Notes: a model not told the origin generated them from the sequence alone. Counted from the first letter of the stretch, positions 10,156-18,812 are shown. The stretch: 64,000 nucleotides of DNA from Pseudomonas urmiensis (GCF_014268815.2 NZ_JABWRE020000001.1:3539001-3603000), one strand, 5' to 3'. Translations and numbers: made by a program.

Positions 10156-10165
10156 GTGATATCAC
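10156..10165. promoter_or_regulatory. Perfect palindrome GTGATATCAC
   Basis: A 10-bp perfect palindrome about 52 bp upstream of the 192-aa gene and between the divergent cob promoter and that gene. It may be an operator; no regulator can be named. Confidence 0.3.
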
Positions 10166-10217
10166 ATAGCCATTAACCTCAGCTGAACGCGACCAATAAC
10201 GATAAGGAGAGCGCAGC

Positions 10218-10796
10218 ATGCAAGGTCTGATCATCAACAACCCGCGCCTGGAGTTCCTGCGCCCGGCACTGGAGCGCTGGGTCGACTGCATCGACCGCTT
10301 CAATCAGGTCCAGGGCGACAATGAGGCGCCTTACTGGCATGGCGCGGCGGCCAACGTCGGCATGCTGGCTGCGGCGGCCTGGCAGGCTGAACTGGTGGCG
10401 CTGGAGCAGTACCAGAGCAAGAAGCAGCGTGATGAGGGCGAGCGTGAGGGGCGCTGTGATCTGTCCATCAGCAATGCTGAGGAGTCGATTCATTTGCGTG
10501 CCAGCCAGCGTTGGCCGCGGATTGCCCGGCTGGATTTGAACGCGGCGCTGCAGGAGGCGACGGCGCTGGCCAAGCCCATTGCCTACCCCAGTCAGCTCAA
10601 GGCCGGCGCGCTGTTCATCAGCCCGTGGAAGGCAGGACAGCATGCCAGCCCCGAGGAGCTGCAGGACCTGGTGGATGATCTGCAAAAGCACACGGCGTGT
10701 GTGCTGGCGTGGTATTTCCCGTATGCCTATCGCAAGTTGCATAACGAGCTGGGGCAGTATTTTCCGGGGGTGGCGTTGATTGTGAAGCAGGGTTGA
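10218..10796 (+). CDS. Conserved hypothetical protein, 192 aa
   Basis: I do not recognise this protein. It is soluble, has no signal peptide or membrane segment, and begins MQGLIINNPRLEFLRPALERW after a strong AAGGAG at 10204-10209. The N-terminal half is mostly helical with many Ala, Gln and Glu. The C-terminal half includes LFISPWKAGQHASPEELQ and an aromatic WYFPYAYRKLHNELGQYFP stretch. Codon use looks like that of its neighbours. It is divergent from the cob operon and convergent with the symporter gene at 10837. The context gives no function. Confidence 0.8.
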   Translation: MQGLIINNPRLEFLRPALERWVDCIDRFNQVQGDNEAPYWHGAAANVGMLAAAAWQAELVALEQYQSKKQRDEGEREGRCDLSISNAEESIHLRASQRWPRIARLDLNAALQEATALAKPIAYPSQLKAGALFISPWKAGQHASPEELQDLVDDLQKHTACVLAWYFPYAYRKLHNELGQYFPGVALIVKQG

Positions 10797-10802
10797 AGAA
10801 TC

Positions 10803-10821
10803 GGGGCTGCATTGCAGCCCC
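10803..10821. terminator. Hairpin between convergent genes
   Basis: GGGGCTGC, a 3-base loop and GCAGCCCC form a perfect 8-bp stem between the 3' ends of two convergent genes (10796 and 10837). No U-tract follows on either strand, so termination is likely but not of the classic kind. Confidence 0.45.
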
Positions 10822-10836
10822 TGGCAGCGGCCCCCC

Positions 10837-12147
10837 TTACACCGATCGCTCAGGCAAAAGAACGGTGCCAGCAGCAGACTCCTGCTGCTTCACCGACACC
10901 TCCCCCTCCATCGCCTCGCGCAACTTGTCCTTATCCAGCGCACCTACCCACTTGGCAATCGCCAGCGTCCCGACCCCGTTGCCAATGGTATTGGTAATCG
11001 CCCGCGCCTCGGACATGAACCGGTCCACGCCCAACAGCAAGACCATCCCAGCCACCGGGATCGTGCCCAGCGAAGCCAGGGTCGCTGCGAGGATAATGAA
11101 CCCCGACCCCGTCACCCCAGCCGAGCCCTTGGAGGTAAACATCAACACCGCCAGCACGATCAGCTGATCGCTGAAGCTCAGCGGCGTGTTGGTCGCCTGG
11201 GCAATGAAAATCGCCGCGATGGTGTAGTAGATCGCCTGGCCGTCGGGGTTGAAGGTCAGCCCCGAGGGAATGATCATCCCTGCCACCGGCTTGGACACTC
11301 CGGCCTTTTCCATCTTGGCGATCATCTGCGGCAGTACCGATTCAGACGAGCTGGTGCCGAGCACGGTGAACAGCTCCTCTTTGATGAAGCGCAGGAACTT
11401 CCACAAGCTGAAGCCAGCCCAGCGGCAGATCGGCCCGAGGATCACCACCACGAAGGCAAAGCAGGTCAGGTACACGCAGGCCATCAGCTTGCCCAGCGAG
11501 AACAGCGACTCGAAACCGTACTTGCCGATGGTGAAGGCAATCGCGCCGAATGCCCCGATCGGGGCCAGGCGCATGACCATGTTGACCACCACGAACATGC
11601 CGCGCATCAAGCTGTCGAGGTTGTCGACGAACAGCTGCGCCTTCGGACCGGCCTTGGCCAGGGCCACCCCAAGCAGAATGGAGAACAACAGGATCTGCAG
11701 GATATTGCCCTTGGCAAAGGCATCGACCACGGTGTCGGGGATGATCCCCAGAACAAAGTCGAGGAACGAGCTGTGCTTGGCAGCGGCGGTGTAGCTGGCG
11801 ATGCTACCGCTATCCAGGCTCGCCGGGTCGATGTTCATGCCTGCGCCCGGCTGGAACACCTGTACTACCACCAGGCCGATCACCAGCGCCAGGGTCGACA
11901 CCACCTCGAAGTAGATCAGCGCGCGAAAGCCCACCCGCCCCAGCTCTTTCATGTTTTCCATGCGGGCGATGCCGGTGACCACGGTGAGGAAGATCACCGG
12001 TGCCAGGAGCATCTTGATCAGTTTGATGAAGGCATCGCCAATCGGCTTGAGCGCCTCGCCGGTCTGCGGCCAGAGCACGCCGACGATGGCACCGATGATG
12101 ACGGCGAGCAGGACTTGCACGTACAGCTTGCTGAGCATGCGTTTCAT
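10837..12147 (-). CDS. Dicarboxylate/amino acid:cation symporter (DctA-like)
   Basis: A 436-residue inner-membrane symporter of the DAACS family (GltP/DctA). It has the serine-rich reentrant loop [13 protein letters not shown] and the substrate/cation motif [16 protein letters not shown]. About eight membrane segments are visible. It is paralogous to the dctA at 43866-45188 but clearly diverged (the second copy has SFNLDG). Because it lies 81 bp downstream of a D-malate/tartrate dehydrogenase gene on the same strand, malate, tartrate or a similar C4 acid is the likely cargo. The gap contains a GC-rich hairpin. Confidence 0.9.
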   Translation of the reverse strand: MKRMLSKLYVQVLLAVIIGAIVGVLWPQTGEALKPIGDAFIKLIKMLLAPVIFLTVVTGIARMENMKELGRVGFRALIYFEVVSTLALVIGLVVVQVFQPGAGMNIDPASLDSGSIASYTAAAKHSSFLDFVLGIIPDTVVDAFAKGNILQILLFSILLGVALAKAGPKAQLFVDNLDSLMRGMFVVVNMVMRLAPIGAFGAIAFTIGKYGFESLFSLGKLMACVYLTCFAFVVVILGPICRWAGFSLWKFLRFIKEELFTVLGTSSSESVLPQMIAKMEKAGVSKPVAGMIIPSGLTFNPDGQAIYYTIAAIFIAQATNTPLSFSDQLIVLAVLMFTSKGSAGVTGSGFIILAATLASLGTIPVAGMVLLLGVDRFMSEARAITNTIGNGVGTLAIAKWVGALDKDKLREAMEGEVSVKQQESAAGTVLLPERSV

Positions 12148-12186
12148 TATTTGGCCCTGATTGTTGTTTTTGTTCAGGAGTGCCTT

Positions 12187-12209
12187 GGGGCCTGGCGGTT
12201 ACCGGCCCC
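12187..12209 (-). promoter_or_regulatory. Intercistronic hairpin between dehydrogenase and symporter genes
   Basis: GGGGCC (12187-12192) pairs with GGCCCC (12204-12209), with additional inner pairing. It lacks a U-tract. It may stabilise or process the mRNA and lower downstream expression. Confidence 0.4.
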
Positions 12210-12228
12210 GCAGCGCAAGTCGCGCGAA

Positions 12229-13287
12229 TCAGCGGCGGATCAGCGCCAGCACCGCATCGGTGACCTCACGGGTAGTGGCCTTGCCGCCCAGGTCCGGGGT
12301 GTGCAGGCCGCTCTCGGTCACCGCTTCGATGGCAGACATCAATTCAGCCGCCGCCGCCGTTTCGCCCAGGTGCTCGAGCATCATCACCGCCGTCCAGAAG
12401 GTGGCGATGGGGTTGGCCACGCCTTTGCCGGTGATATCGAAGGCCGAACCGTGGATCGGCTCGAACATCGAGGGGAAATCGCGGCTTGGATTGAGGTTGG
12501 CGGTTGGCGCGATACCCAGGCTGCCGGACAGCGCGGCGGCCAGGTCGGAGAGGATGTCGGCATGCAGGTTGGTGGCCACCACCACGTCCAGTTGCTCAGG
12601 CTTGAGCACCATGGTGGTGGTCACCGCATCGACCAGCTCACGGGTGGTGCGCACGTCCGGATAATCTTGAGCGACTTCGGCGAACACCTCATCCCACAGC
12701 ACCATGCCATGGCGCTGGGCATTGGATTTGGTCACCAGGGTCAGGTGCTTGGCCGGGCGGCTGCGGGCCAGCTCGAAGGCAAAACGGTGAATCCGCTCGA
12801 CACCGACGCGGGTGAAGGTCGATACCTCGGTGGCGACCTCGATCGGCAGGCCCTGATGCACCCGTCCGCCACTGCCGGAGTACTCACCTTCTGAGTTCTC
12901 CCGCACGATCACCCAGTCGATCGCCTTGCCCTTGGCCAGCGGGCTGGTCACCCCCGGCAAGACCCGCGCCGGGCGCACGTTGGCATATTGATCGAAGCCC
13001 TGGCAGATCGGCAGACGCAGGCCCCACAGCGAGACATGGTCGGCTACCTCCAGGCTGCCGACGGCGCCGAAGAAGATCGCATCGAATGACTTCAATGCCT
13101 CAAGGCCACCTTCGGGAATGTACTGGCCTTCGCGCAGATAGCGCTCCGAGCCCCAGTCGAAATGCTCGAAGTCCAGGCCAAAGGTGCCGCGCTTGGCCGC
13201 CAGCGCCTTGAGTACTTCAACGCCTGCGGCGATCACTTCCACGCCGATGCCGTCACCTGGGATTGCTGCGATCTTGTAGTTGCTCAT
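12229..13287 (-). CDS. dmlA: D-malate/tartrate dehydrogenase (isopropylmalate dehydrogenase family)
   Basis: A 352-residue NAD-dependent beta-decarboxylating dehydrogenase of the isocitrate/isopropylmalate family. It begins KIAAIPGDGIGVEV and has RENSEGEYSG, a metal-binding aspartate region and FEPIHGSAFDITGKG. The subfamily is that of tartrate dehydrogenase/decarboxylase (TtuC) and D-malate dehydrogenase (DmlA). LeuB function is less likely because the gene is paired with a dicarboxylate symporter and a divergent LysR regulator, the usual arrangement for catabolism of D-malate or tartrate. Confidence 0.87.
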   Translation of the reverse strand: MSNYKIAAIPGDGIGVEVIAAGVEVLKALAAKRGTFGLDFEHFDWGSERYLREGQYIPEGGLEALKSFDAIFFGAVGSLEVADHVSLWGLRLPICQGFDQYANVRPARVLPGVTSPLAKGKAIDWVIVRENSEGEYSGSGGRVHQGLPIEVATEVSTFTRVGVERIHRFAFELARSRPAKHLTLVTKSNAQRHGMVLWDEVFAEVAQDYPDVRTTRELVDAVTTTMVLKPEQLDVVVATNLHADILSDLAAALSGSLGIAPTANLNPSRDFPSMFEPIHGSAFDITGKGVANPIATFWTAVMMLEHLGETAAAAELMSAIEAVTESGLHTPDLGGKATTREVTDAVLALIRR

Positions 13288-13371
13288 GTCTCGGTTCCCA
13301 TTGTTGTTGTGCCCCGCCGGGCTTGTCCTGACGGGTATGGGCCGAGTATATGTAGTGAAATCAGGGCAGCA

Positions 13372-13410
13372 GTTAACCCTGGATTACTACATAGATAACT
13401 CAGGGTTAAC
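13372..13410. promoter_or_regulatory. 9-bp inverted repeat, probable LysR operator
   Basis: GTTAACCCT (13372-13380) and AGGGTTAAC (13402-13410) are perfect inverted arms separated by 21 bp in the divergent dmlA/lysR intergenic region. The second arm contains the AGGG that serves as ribosome site of the LysR gene and ends one base before its ATG at 13412, which suggests autoregulation. Confidence 0.65.
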
Positions 13411-13411
13411 A

Positions 13412-14329
13412 ATGAATCCAACACAGGACCTGGGCTTTTTTCACCTGCTGGCCAAGCAAGGCAGCCTGGCCGCAACTGCACGTGAGCTGGGGGTTACGCC
13501 CCCGGCGGTGAGCAAGCGCTTGAGCGTCTTGGAGGCGCGCCTGGGGGTGCGCTTGGTCAATCGCACCACCCGCTCGATGAGTCTGACTGCTGAAGGCGAG
13601 TTGTACTTTGCCCATGCGGCGCGGATCCTGGTGCAGGTCGATGAGGTCGAGCAGTTGCTCGGCCGTCATCGCGCCGAGCCCAAGGGGCTGATCCGGGTCA
13701 ATGCCTCGCTGGGCTTCGGTCGGCGCTACATCGGCCCGGCGCTCGCCGACTTCTACGCGCGCTATCCAGATATCGAAGTGCAGCTGGAAATCAGTGATCA
13801 TCCGCTGGACCTGGCCAGCCATGGCTTCGACCTGGGCATCCGCTTCGGCACCCTGCCCGACGCCTCGTTCCATGCACGCAAGATCGCCTCCAATCGGCGC
13901 CTGCTGTGCGCCTCACCGCTGTATCTGGACAAATACGGCACGCCGTCGAAACTGGCCGACCTGGCCCAACACAACTGCATTTTCCTGCGCCAGAACGAGT
14001 CGCCCTATGGCGTATGGAGCTTCACCAGCGGCGGGCGCACGCAGACCATCAAGGTGCAAGGCGCCCTGAGCTGCAACGATGGTGAAGTGGCACTGAATTG
14101 GGCGTTGCAAGGGCATGGCATCCTGCTGCGCGCCGAGTGGGACATCGCCCGCTACGTGCGTAGCGGGCGCTTGCGTTTGCTGCTCGAAGACCAGACACCT
14201 AGCCGCGCCGACGTCTATGCGGTGTACCCGCAGCAGTTACATCTATCGACGCGGGTGCGGCGTCTGATCGACTTTTTGATCGAACGTTTTGAGCGCATCG
14301 ATCATCTGGATCTGGAGGATGTCCAGTGA
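13412..14329 (+). CDS. LysR-type regulator of the malate/tartrate module
   Basis: A 305-residue LysR-family regulator. The N-terminal winged helix-turn-helix (FHLLAKQGSLAATARELGVTPPAVSKRLSVLE, roughly residues 8-39) is followed by a periplasmic-binding-like effector domain. The ATG at 13412 was chosen because MNPTQDLGFFHLLA fits the family and a longer frame would run through the dyad operator. It is divergent from dmlA and probably activates dmlA and the symporter in response to the substrate, as DmlR does for dmlA in Escherichia coli. Confidence 0.9.
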   Translation: MNPTQDLGFFHLLAKQGSLAATARELGVTPPAVSKRLSVLEARLGVRLVNRTTRSMSLTAEGELYFAHAARILVQVDEVEQLLGRHRAEPKGLIRVNASLGFGRRYIGPALADFYARYPDIEVQLEISDHPLDLASHGFDLGIRFGTLPDASFHARKIASNRRLLCASPLYLDKYGTPSKLADLAQHNCIFLRQNESPYGVWSFTSGGRTQTIKVQGALSCNDGEVALNWALQGHGILLRAEWDIARYVRSGRLRLLLEDQTPSRADVYAVYPQQLHLSTRVRRLIDFLIERFERIDHLDLEDVQ

Positions 14330-14335
14330 CAACCG

Positions 14336-16897
14336 TTACTGGGTATCGACAGGGAAAAAACGCTCGACCAATGCCGAGGATTTTACTTTGGCAGTGTAGG
14401 CCGCGCGCTCGAACAGCTCACCGGTGCGCATGTCGTACAGCGATCCGGCGGCTGGCTTGTCGATCTGGCTCAGCGACACATGAATAAACCGGTAGCCATC
14501 ACCGTAGACCTGCTCCAGCCGGTCGATACGAAAGTAATGCCCCGGCAAGAACAAGGTTTCTGCCTCATCCCAGTACATGGAAAATGCACTGATCGGGGTA
14601 CCGCTCTGATAGCGCCCTTCCGGCAGTTCGAATACCACCGAGGTATCGTCGAACGATCCATCCAGGCCGCTAGCTTCTCCGGCCGTGCTTGACGAGGCAA
14701 ACTGGCGCACCAGGTAGGGATTTTCGGTAAAGGACGTCATGTCGGTATTGACCAATACATCACCGACACTCAACTGGCCACGGCGAAAGTGCTCGCCACT
14801 GGTACCACGCCCGCCATGGCCACCGCGATACAGCGTCACCGCATTGCTCTTGGGCAATGATTCGAGGGTGTCAGCCAGATCGTCGATGTAGCTTGCGCAG
14901 TCGTCGTAGCGATGCACCCCTTCGCGAAAAACCTGATTGATCTGCGATTCTTCATCGGTGTAGTACTCGATCAGGAAGTTGACGAACTCCCCGCCTTCGT
15001 AGCGAAACGAATACTGCGCTTTGCCATTGAGCATGACGCAGGACAATCCGTGGCTGTCGACATCCAGCGTCACTTCCGGGCTCAGGCTAGGTATGCCCGA
15101 TGCAAGCAGAATTTTTTTATGACGTGCCCGTGCTTGCGCCGACAAGTGTTTGCTACGAACTCCGTGAGTCTTCATGTACTCGTCCCACAGCGCTGACGTA
15201 CGGCTGGGTATACCCGTTACTGGCGGCGGGCTCCCGCCTAGCAGCCTGGGGGGCTCGAGCAACTCCCACTCACCGAAATCATTCTGGCGTACCGGTAGCA
15301 AGGGGCCAAAGGCAAAGGGCTTGTCCGCTGGGACGATGAGCCAGACAGACAATTCATGGCTATAACGCACCCGATAGGACAACCCACGCAACATAATCCA
15401 GCAGGCGCCGTCAGGGGTGACCCGCAACCCCGACAGGCGTCCGCTGCTGATCCGCTGGTCGCTGCTCAACGCATTGCTTTCTTTACCCGCAAGAACAGCT
15501 TCGGGCGTAGAGCAAACAGTCCACTGTGACAGCGATGCATCCGCCTCGTGGAACGGTGCCTGGTAGGCCAATGAGGCATAACTGGACTGAAAGCCCAGAT
15601 CAGCCATATTCAAAGCGGCGAACAGGCTGTCGAGCAGCGCGTCACGCAAAGCGGCTTTGCGCGCCTCCTCACTGGGCGCGTGCAAGGCAATGTCCAAACC
15701 TAGGCCAAGTTTTGCCACCGCAGCACCGAGCAACACCAGGGTCACCGGCCACCCCAGGGGTGCGAAGCCACCGAATACATTCAGGAACGCGGCAAGATAG
15801 CCACTCCACATCGCCTCGCGCAGCCCGGCGTTATCCAGCATGATCGCTGCACTGTCCTGCATCTGGGCGCGGGCCTGTGCAGCCAGGTAAACGAAGATGT
15901 CTTGGCTGATCTGCACCTGTTGAAGCGCCAGCAACGCCAGGGCGGCCTGATCGGAACGGGAGTTGGCGATTGCCTGAAGCGTTGCTCGGACCAACTCGGC
16001 AAGCGGCTTGTCGCGCGGATTGGTCAGCAGATTGCTGAGAAACCCTTGCTGCCCATGCGTGCTTTTCAATTCGCCGCGCAACCATCCAGCCATGGCCAGT
16101 TCGCTATCGAACGCTCGCAGCGCTTCTGTCGACCAGGGGAGATACAGCAGCACGCGACCACTGTCTGCGCGAAAACTGTAGATGCAAGCGTTGTCCCCAC
16201 GCCCCAATGCGTACCGACTTACTGCCAGCGAGCCACTGGTGCTGTCTTGGCGTAACTGCAAGAGGCTCGGCAGTTGTCCCGAGGACTCCAACCCGTCAGC
16301 TGCCATGGCACGCAAAGTCGTGGCATCCGCCGGACTGATGCGCCCAGCGCGGACGGCCTTGACACATTCGCCGAGCAGATTGATCTTGGCCAGTACCTGT
16401 ACATTCACAGTCTGCGTTGCCCAGAACTGGGCGACCTCTGCGCGGTACACCTCGGCGAAATCCAATGCCCACAGATCTTGCTGCACCGCACTGCCCAGCA
16501 TGCGCACTTCGTTGCGTTCATCGAAATGAGCAGCCTGTGGCCCTTGCTTATAGAAGCCGCCATAGAGGTCCAGCTCGTCACTGGCATCTTGAAAACGTAG
16601 CTCGAAGCGCTCGACAACCAGTTCGGTGAGGGTGACAGATTTCACTGGCGGACCGCTATGCTGCCAGCCGTTGAAGCTACGCCTGCTGGAGCTGGAGGTC
16701 TCAAACCGGTGCCACCAGACGAAGCGCGGGTCGATCGCCTTGCCGGTGTGCTTAAGCACTATTCGTGCAGCATGCTTGCGTGCCAATACATAAGGATCGG
16801 GATAGTCACGCAGAAAATCTCCAACCACCTGCATCAACGACCGCGCCACATCCAGCGACTGTAGTTGACGCTGTTTCTTGTCCTTGATCCCGTTCAA
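14336..16897 (-). CDS. Putative toxin: DUF6543-like N-terminus with C-terminal ADP-ribosyltransferase domain
   Basis: An 853-residue protein with no signal peptide. The N-terminal and middle parts resemble the large Pseudomonas dermonecrotic-type proteins (DUF6543), including a hydrophobic stretch at about residues 364-405 followed by APSEEARKAALRDALLDSL. The C-terminus (about 685-800) shows the three blocks of an R-S-E class ADP-ribosyltransferase: LYRGG with Arg691; a TSFTENP block at residues 721-727 in the STS position; and DEAETLFLPGHYFRI with the ExE pair Glu778/Glu780. Two catalytic glutamates with this spacing favour arginine-directed mono-ADP-ribosylation. No immunity gene, chaperone or secretion gene is adjacent. 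The gene ends seven bases past the convergent LysR gene. Its G+C looks lower than its neighbours by eye. The domain names are from memory of family motifs. Confidence 0.75.
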   Translation of the reverse strand: MNGIKDKKQRQLQSLDVARSLMQVVGDFLRDYPDPYVLARKHAARIVLKHTGKAIDPRFVWWHRFETSSSSRRSFNGWQHSGPPVKSVTLTELVVERFELRFQDASDELDLYGGFYKQGPQAAHFDERNEVRMLGSAVQQDLWALDFAEVYRAEVAQFWATQTVNVQVLAKINLLGECVKAVRAGRISPADATTLRAMAADGLESSGQLPSLLQLRQDSTSGSLAVSRYALGRGDNACIYSFRADSGRVLLYLPWSTEALRAFDSELAMAGWLRGELKSTHGQQGFLSNLLTNPRDKPLAELVRATLQAIANSRSDQAALALLALQQVQISQDIFVYLAAQARAQMQDSAAIMLDNAGLREAMWSGYLAAFLNVFGGFAPLGWPVTLVLLGAAVAKLGLGLDIALHAPSEEARKAALRDALLDSLFAALNMADLGFQSSYASLAYQAPFHEADASLSQWTVCSTPEAVLAGKESNALSSDQRISSGRLSGLRVTPDGACWIMLRGLSYRVRYSHELSVWLIVPADKPFAFGPLLPVRQNDFGEWELLEPPRLLGGSPPPVTGIPSRTSALWDEYMKTHGVRSKHLSAQARARHKKILLASGIPSLSPEVTLDVDSHGLSCVMLNGKAQYSFRYEGGEFVNFLIEYYTDEESQINQVFREGVHRYDDCASYIDDLADTLESLPKSNAVTLYRGGHGGRGTSGEHFRRGQLSVGDVLVNTDMTSFTENPYLVRQFASSSTAGEASGLDGSFDDTSVVFELPEGRYQSGTPISAFSMYWDEAETLFLPGHYFRIDRLEQVYGDGYRFIHVSLSQIDKPAAGSLYDMRTGELFERAAYTAKVKSSALVERFFPVDTQ

Positions 16898-17104
16898 TGG
16901 CCACCTCCTGGCCTGATTATCAGGCGCCCATCATGGACTGTCAGGTGTGCATCAGGCGGTACATGTGTGTGTGCCCATAATTGCCAAATGACCTGCAGCG
17001 TCGGCCAGCCCCCTGAATTTACGCAGACCAACGCTGGAGGACGGCAGGCATGTTGACGATGCCCAGGACTGGCTTTTTTGATGGGAGGGCCCGGCGATGG
17101 GCCT
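16898..17104. other. Intergenic region upstream of the toxin gene
   Basis: Together with the repeats to 17374 this makes a 477-bp gap without a gene. The first 200 bases are relatively AT-rich near 16970-16990 and presumably contain the toxin promoter; I see no clear -35/-10 pair. Confidence 0.4.
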
Positions 17105-17165
17105 GCCAGTTGGTGCGAAAGTGGAATCGTCGATGACTACTCCGGCCTCTTCGCGGGCAAGCCCG
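17105..17165. repeat. 61-bp direct repeat, copy 1 (includes a REP)
   Basis: A 61-bp segment repeated at 17287-17347 with a single mismatch (tenth base). It ends in the REP core, and this copy continues into the CTCCCACAG tail to about 17174. Confidence 0.85.
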
Positions 17166-17286
17166 CTCCCACAGGCTCACCGCCAACCGGAACAACGGCG
17201 CGGTGCCTGTGGGAGCAACTGTCTTTCTGTGAGAACCGACCTTGCCGGCGATGGATGCGTAACCCCGGCTGAGTCGGGCATCGCCA

Positions 17287-17347
17287 GCCAGTTGGCGCGA
17301 AAGTGGAATCGTCGATGACTACTCCGGCCTCTTCGCGGGCAAGCCCG
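17287..17347. repeat. 61-bp direct repeat, copy 2 (includes a REP)
   Basis: Second copy, 182 bp downstream of copy 1. After the shared part it continues as CGAAGAAG, so the REP here forms a closed CTTCGCGGGC/GCCCGCGAAG palindrome. It lies close to the 3' end of the NlpC/P60 gene. Confidence 0.85.
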
Positions 17348-17374
17348 CGAAGAAGCCAGAACAAACACTACAAA

Positions 17375-17911
17375 TCAGGGATTGTGCGCCAAATGCCCCG
17401 GCGGGATGATCCGCTTGGCCTGCAAATAAGCCTTGGCCCAGTAGCTATTGGACAGATAATCCAGACGCACCGTCCCACCTGTGGAAGGCGCATGAACAAA
17501 GCGCCCCTCCCCCACGTAAATTCCGGCATGGCTAACCTGCGACCCACCGTTCGTCGCAAAGAACACCAAATCCCCCGACTGCAGCGCCCGCTGCTCCACA
17601 GTTGGGGCGCGCATGACGATCATCTCCCGCGTCGAACGCGGCAAACTGATCCCCGCAGCATCGCGGTACACATAGCCAATCAAGCCACTGCAATCGAACC
17701 CTGAATCGGGCGTATTACCGCCCCAACGATAGGGCGTACCGACCAAGCCAATTGCCCGAAACAGCACATCTTCCGCCACCGGCGAGGCGCTAACGTGTTG
17801 ATTGAAGGTAGTTTGTGGCTTGACCACCGGCGCCGGTGCAGGCGCACGGCTGGAGCAGGCAGCCAGCAAGGCCACCAGGGAAAGTAATGCGAAGCGCGCC
17901 ATCATCACCAT
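17375..17911 (-). CDS. NlpC/P60 family peptidoglycan endopeptidase lipoprotein
   Basis: A 178-residue lipoprotein with lipobox LLAAC (Cys19), so it is anchored in an envelope membrane. The NlpC/P60 domain spans about residues 48-165 with catalytic Cys74 in GFDCSG, His128 in SHAGIY and a third polar residue near His140. It should cleave D,L-endopeptide bonds in peptidoglycan stem peptides or cross-links (MepS/Spr family). The start at 17911 has AGGAAG eight bases upstream. It follows a paralogous gene on the same strand. Confidence 0.9.
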   Translation of the reverse strand: MVMMARFALLSLVALLAACSSRAPAPAPVVKPQTTFNQHVSASPVAEDVLFRAIGLVGTPYRWGGNTPDSGFDCSGLIGYVYRDAAGISLPRSTREMIVMRAPTVEQRALQSGDLVFFATNGGSQVSHAGIYVGEGRFVHAPSTGGTVRLDYLSNSYWAKAYLQAKRIIPPGHLAHNP

Positions 17912-18046
17912 GGCCAGAACTTCCTGTCAGAGACCGATCGACCGCAGCCGAAAAGAGTTGAGAAATTAGATTAGACGCTTTCTGTAAATGCGCACGGCGG
18001 CGAGCTTTTCAGCATCGCCGCCGCGGGAGAATATAGCAATTCGCTA

Positions 18047-18691
18047 TCAGTTGCGCGAGATCGTGGTCGGCGCCATGGCCAGGGCGCGCTTGGCCTCGAT
18101 GAAGGTCTTGCTCCAGTAGCGGTCACCGAGGTTGTCGATGCGCACACCACCGCTGCGGCGGCTGCTGGAGTGGATGAACTGATTGTCACCCAGGTAGATG
18201 CCAGCATGGCTGACGCGGCCACGGCCATTGGTGCTGAAGAACAGCAGATCACCTGGCTTGAGTTTGTTCCGGGCAACCTTGGGCGCATCGACGTTGATCA
18301 TCTCGCGGGTCGAGCGCGGCAGGGTCATGCCGGCTTCCTCACGGAACAGATAACCGATGAAACCGCTGCAGTCGAAACCGGATTTCTCCGAGGTACCGCC
18401 AAAGCGATAGCGAGTGCCGATCAGCGACATGCCACGCTCCAGGATGCTGTCGGCAAGGACTGGCAACTGGTACGGCTTGCTGGTGCTGGAAAAGGCGTCG
18501 AGGTCTTCTTCAGTGGCCACTGGCTCTTCAGCGAAAACCGAAGAGGCCGAAGCTTTGGCCATGACTGCCGAATGGGCGGCGACCTGATGTTGATCCTGAG
18601 GCTGGGAAACCGGGCCATGAGCCGCGCAGCCAAAAAGCAGGGTCACGAGTGCGAGTGGCACGAGGGGTGCGAAGCGCTTGAGCATGGGCAC
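18047..18691 (-). CDS. NlpC/P60 family peptidoglycan endopeptidase lipoprotein (paralogue)
   Basis: A 214-residue lipoprotein with lipobox LLFGC (Cys22) and an NlpC/P60 domain with Cys108 in GFDCSG, His162 in SHAGIY and His174. A longer linker of about 60 residues separates anchor and domain compared with its downstream paralogue. The first codon in the frame is GTG at 18691; an ATG two codons later (18685) is equally plausible, and an AAAGGA lies some distance upstream. The two genes are a tandem duplication with a 135-bp gap. Confidence 0.9.
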   Translation of the reverse strand: MPMLKRFAPLVPLALVTLLFGCAAHGPVSQPQDQHQVAAHSAVMAKASASSVFAEEPVATEEDLDAFSSTSKPYQLPVLADSILERGMSLIGTRYRFGGTSEKSGFDCSGFIGYLFREEAGMTLPRSTREMINVDAPKVARNKLKPGDLLFFSTNGRGRVSHAGIYLGDNQFIHSSSRRSGGVRIDNLGDRYWSKTFIEAKRALAMAPTTISRN

Positions 18692-18812
18692 GACCGTGTC
18701 TGTAATCCTTTAGAAGGGTGAGACTATGCCCTCTATCATGGCCATTTGCAAATTTTATCGAAAAAGATGTGACTTTTCCTACGCAACGCTCTGGCCCGCT
18801 GTTTTCAAGGAC

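Noticed and set aside
14336..16897. Toxin-immunity pair with the 3'-adjacent LysR gene
   Set aside because: The neighbour is a clear LysR regulator on the opposite strand belonging to the malate module, not an immunity protein.
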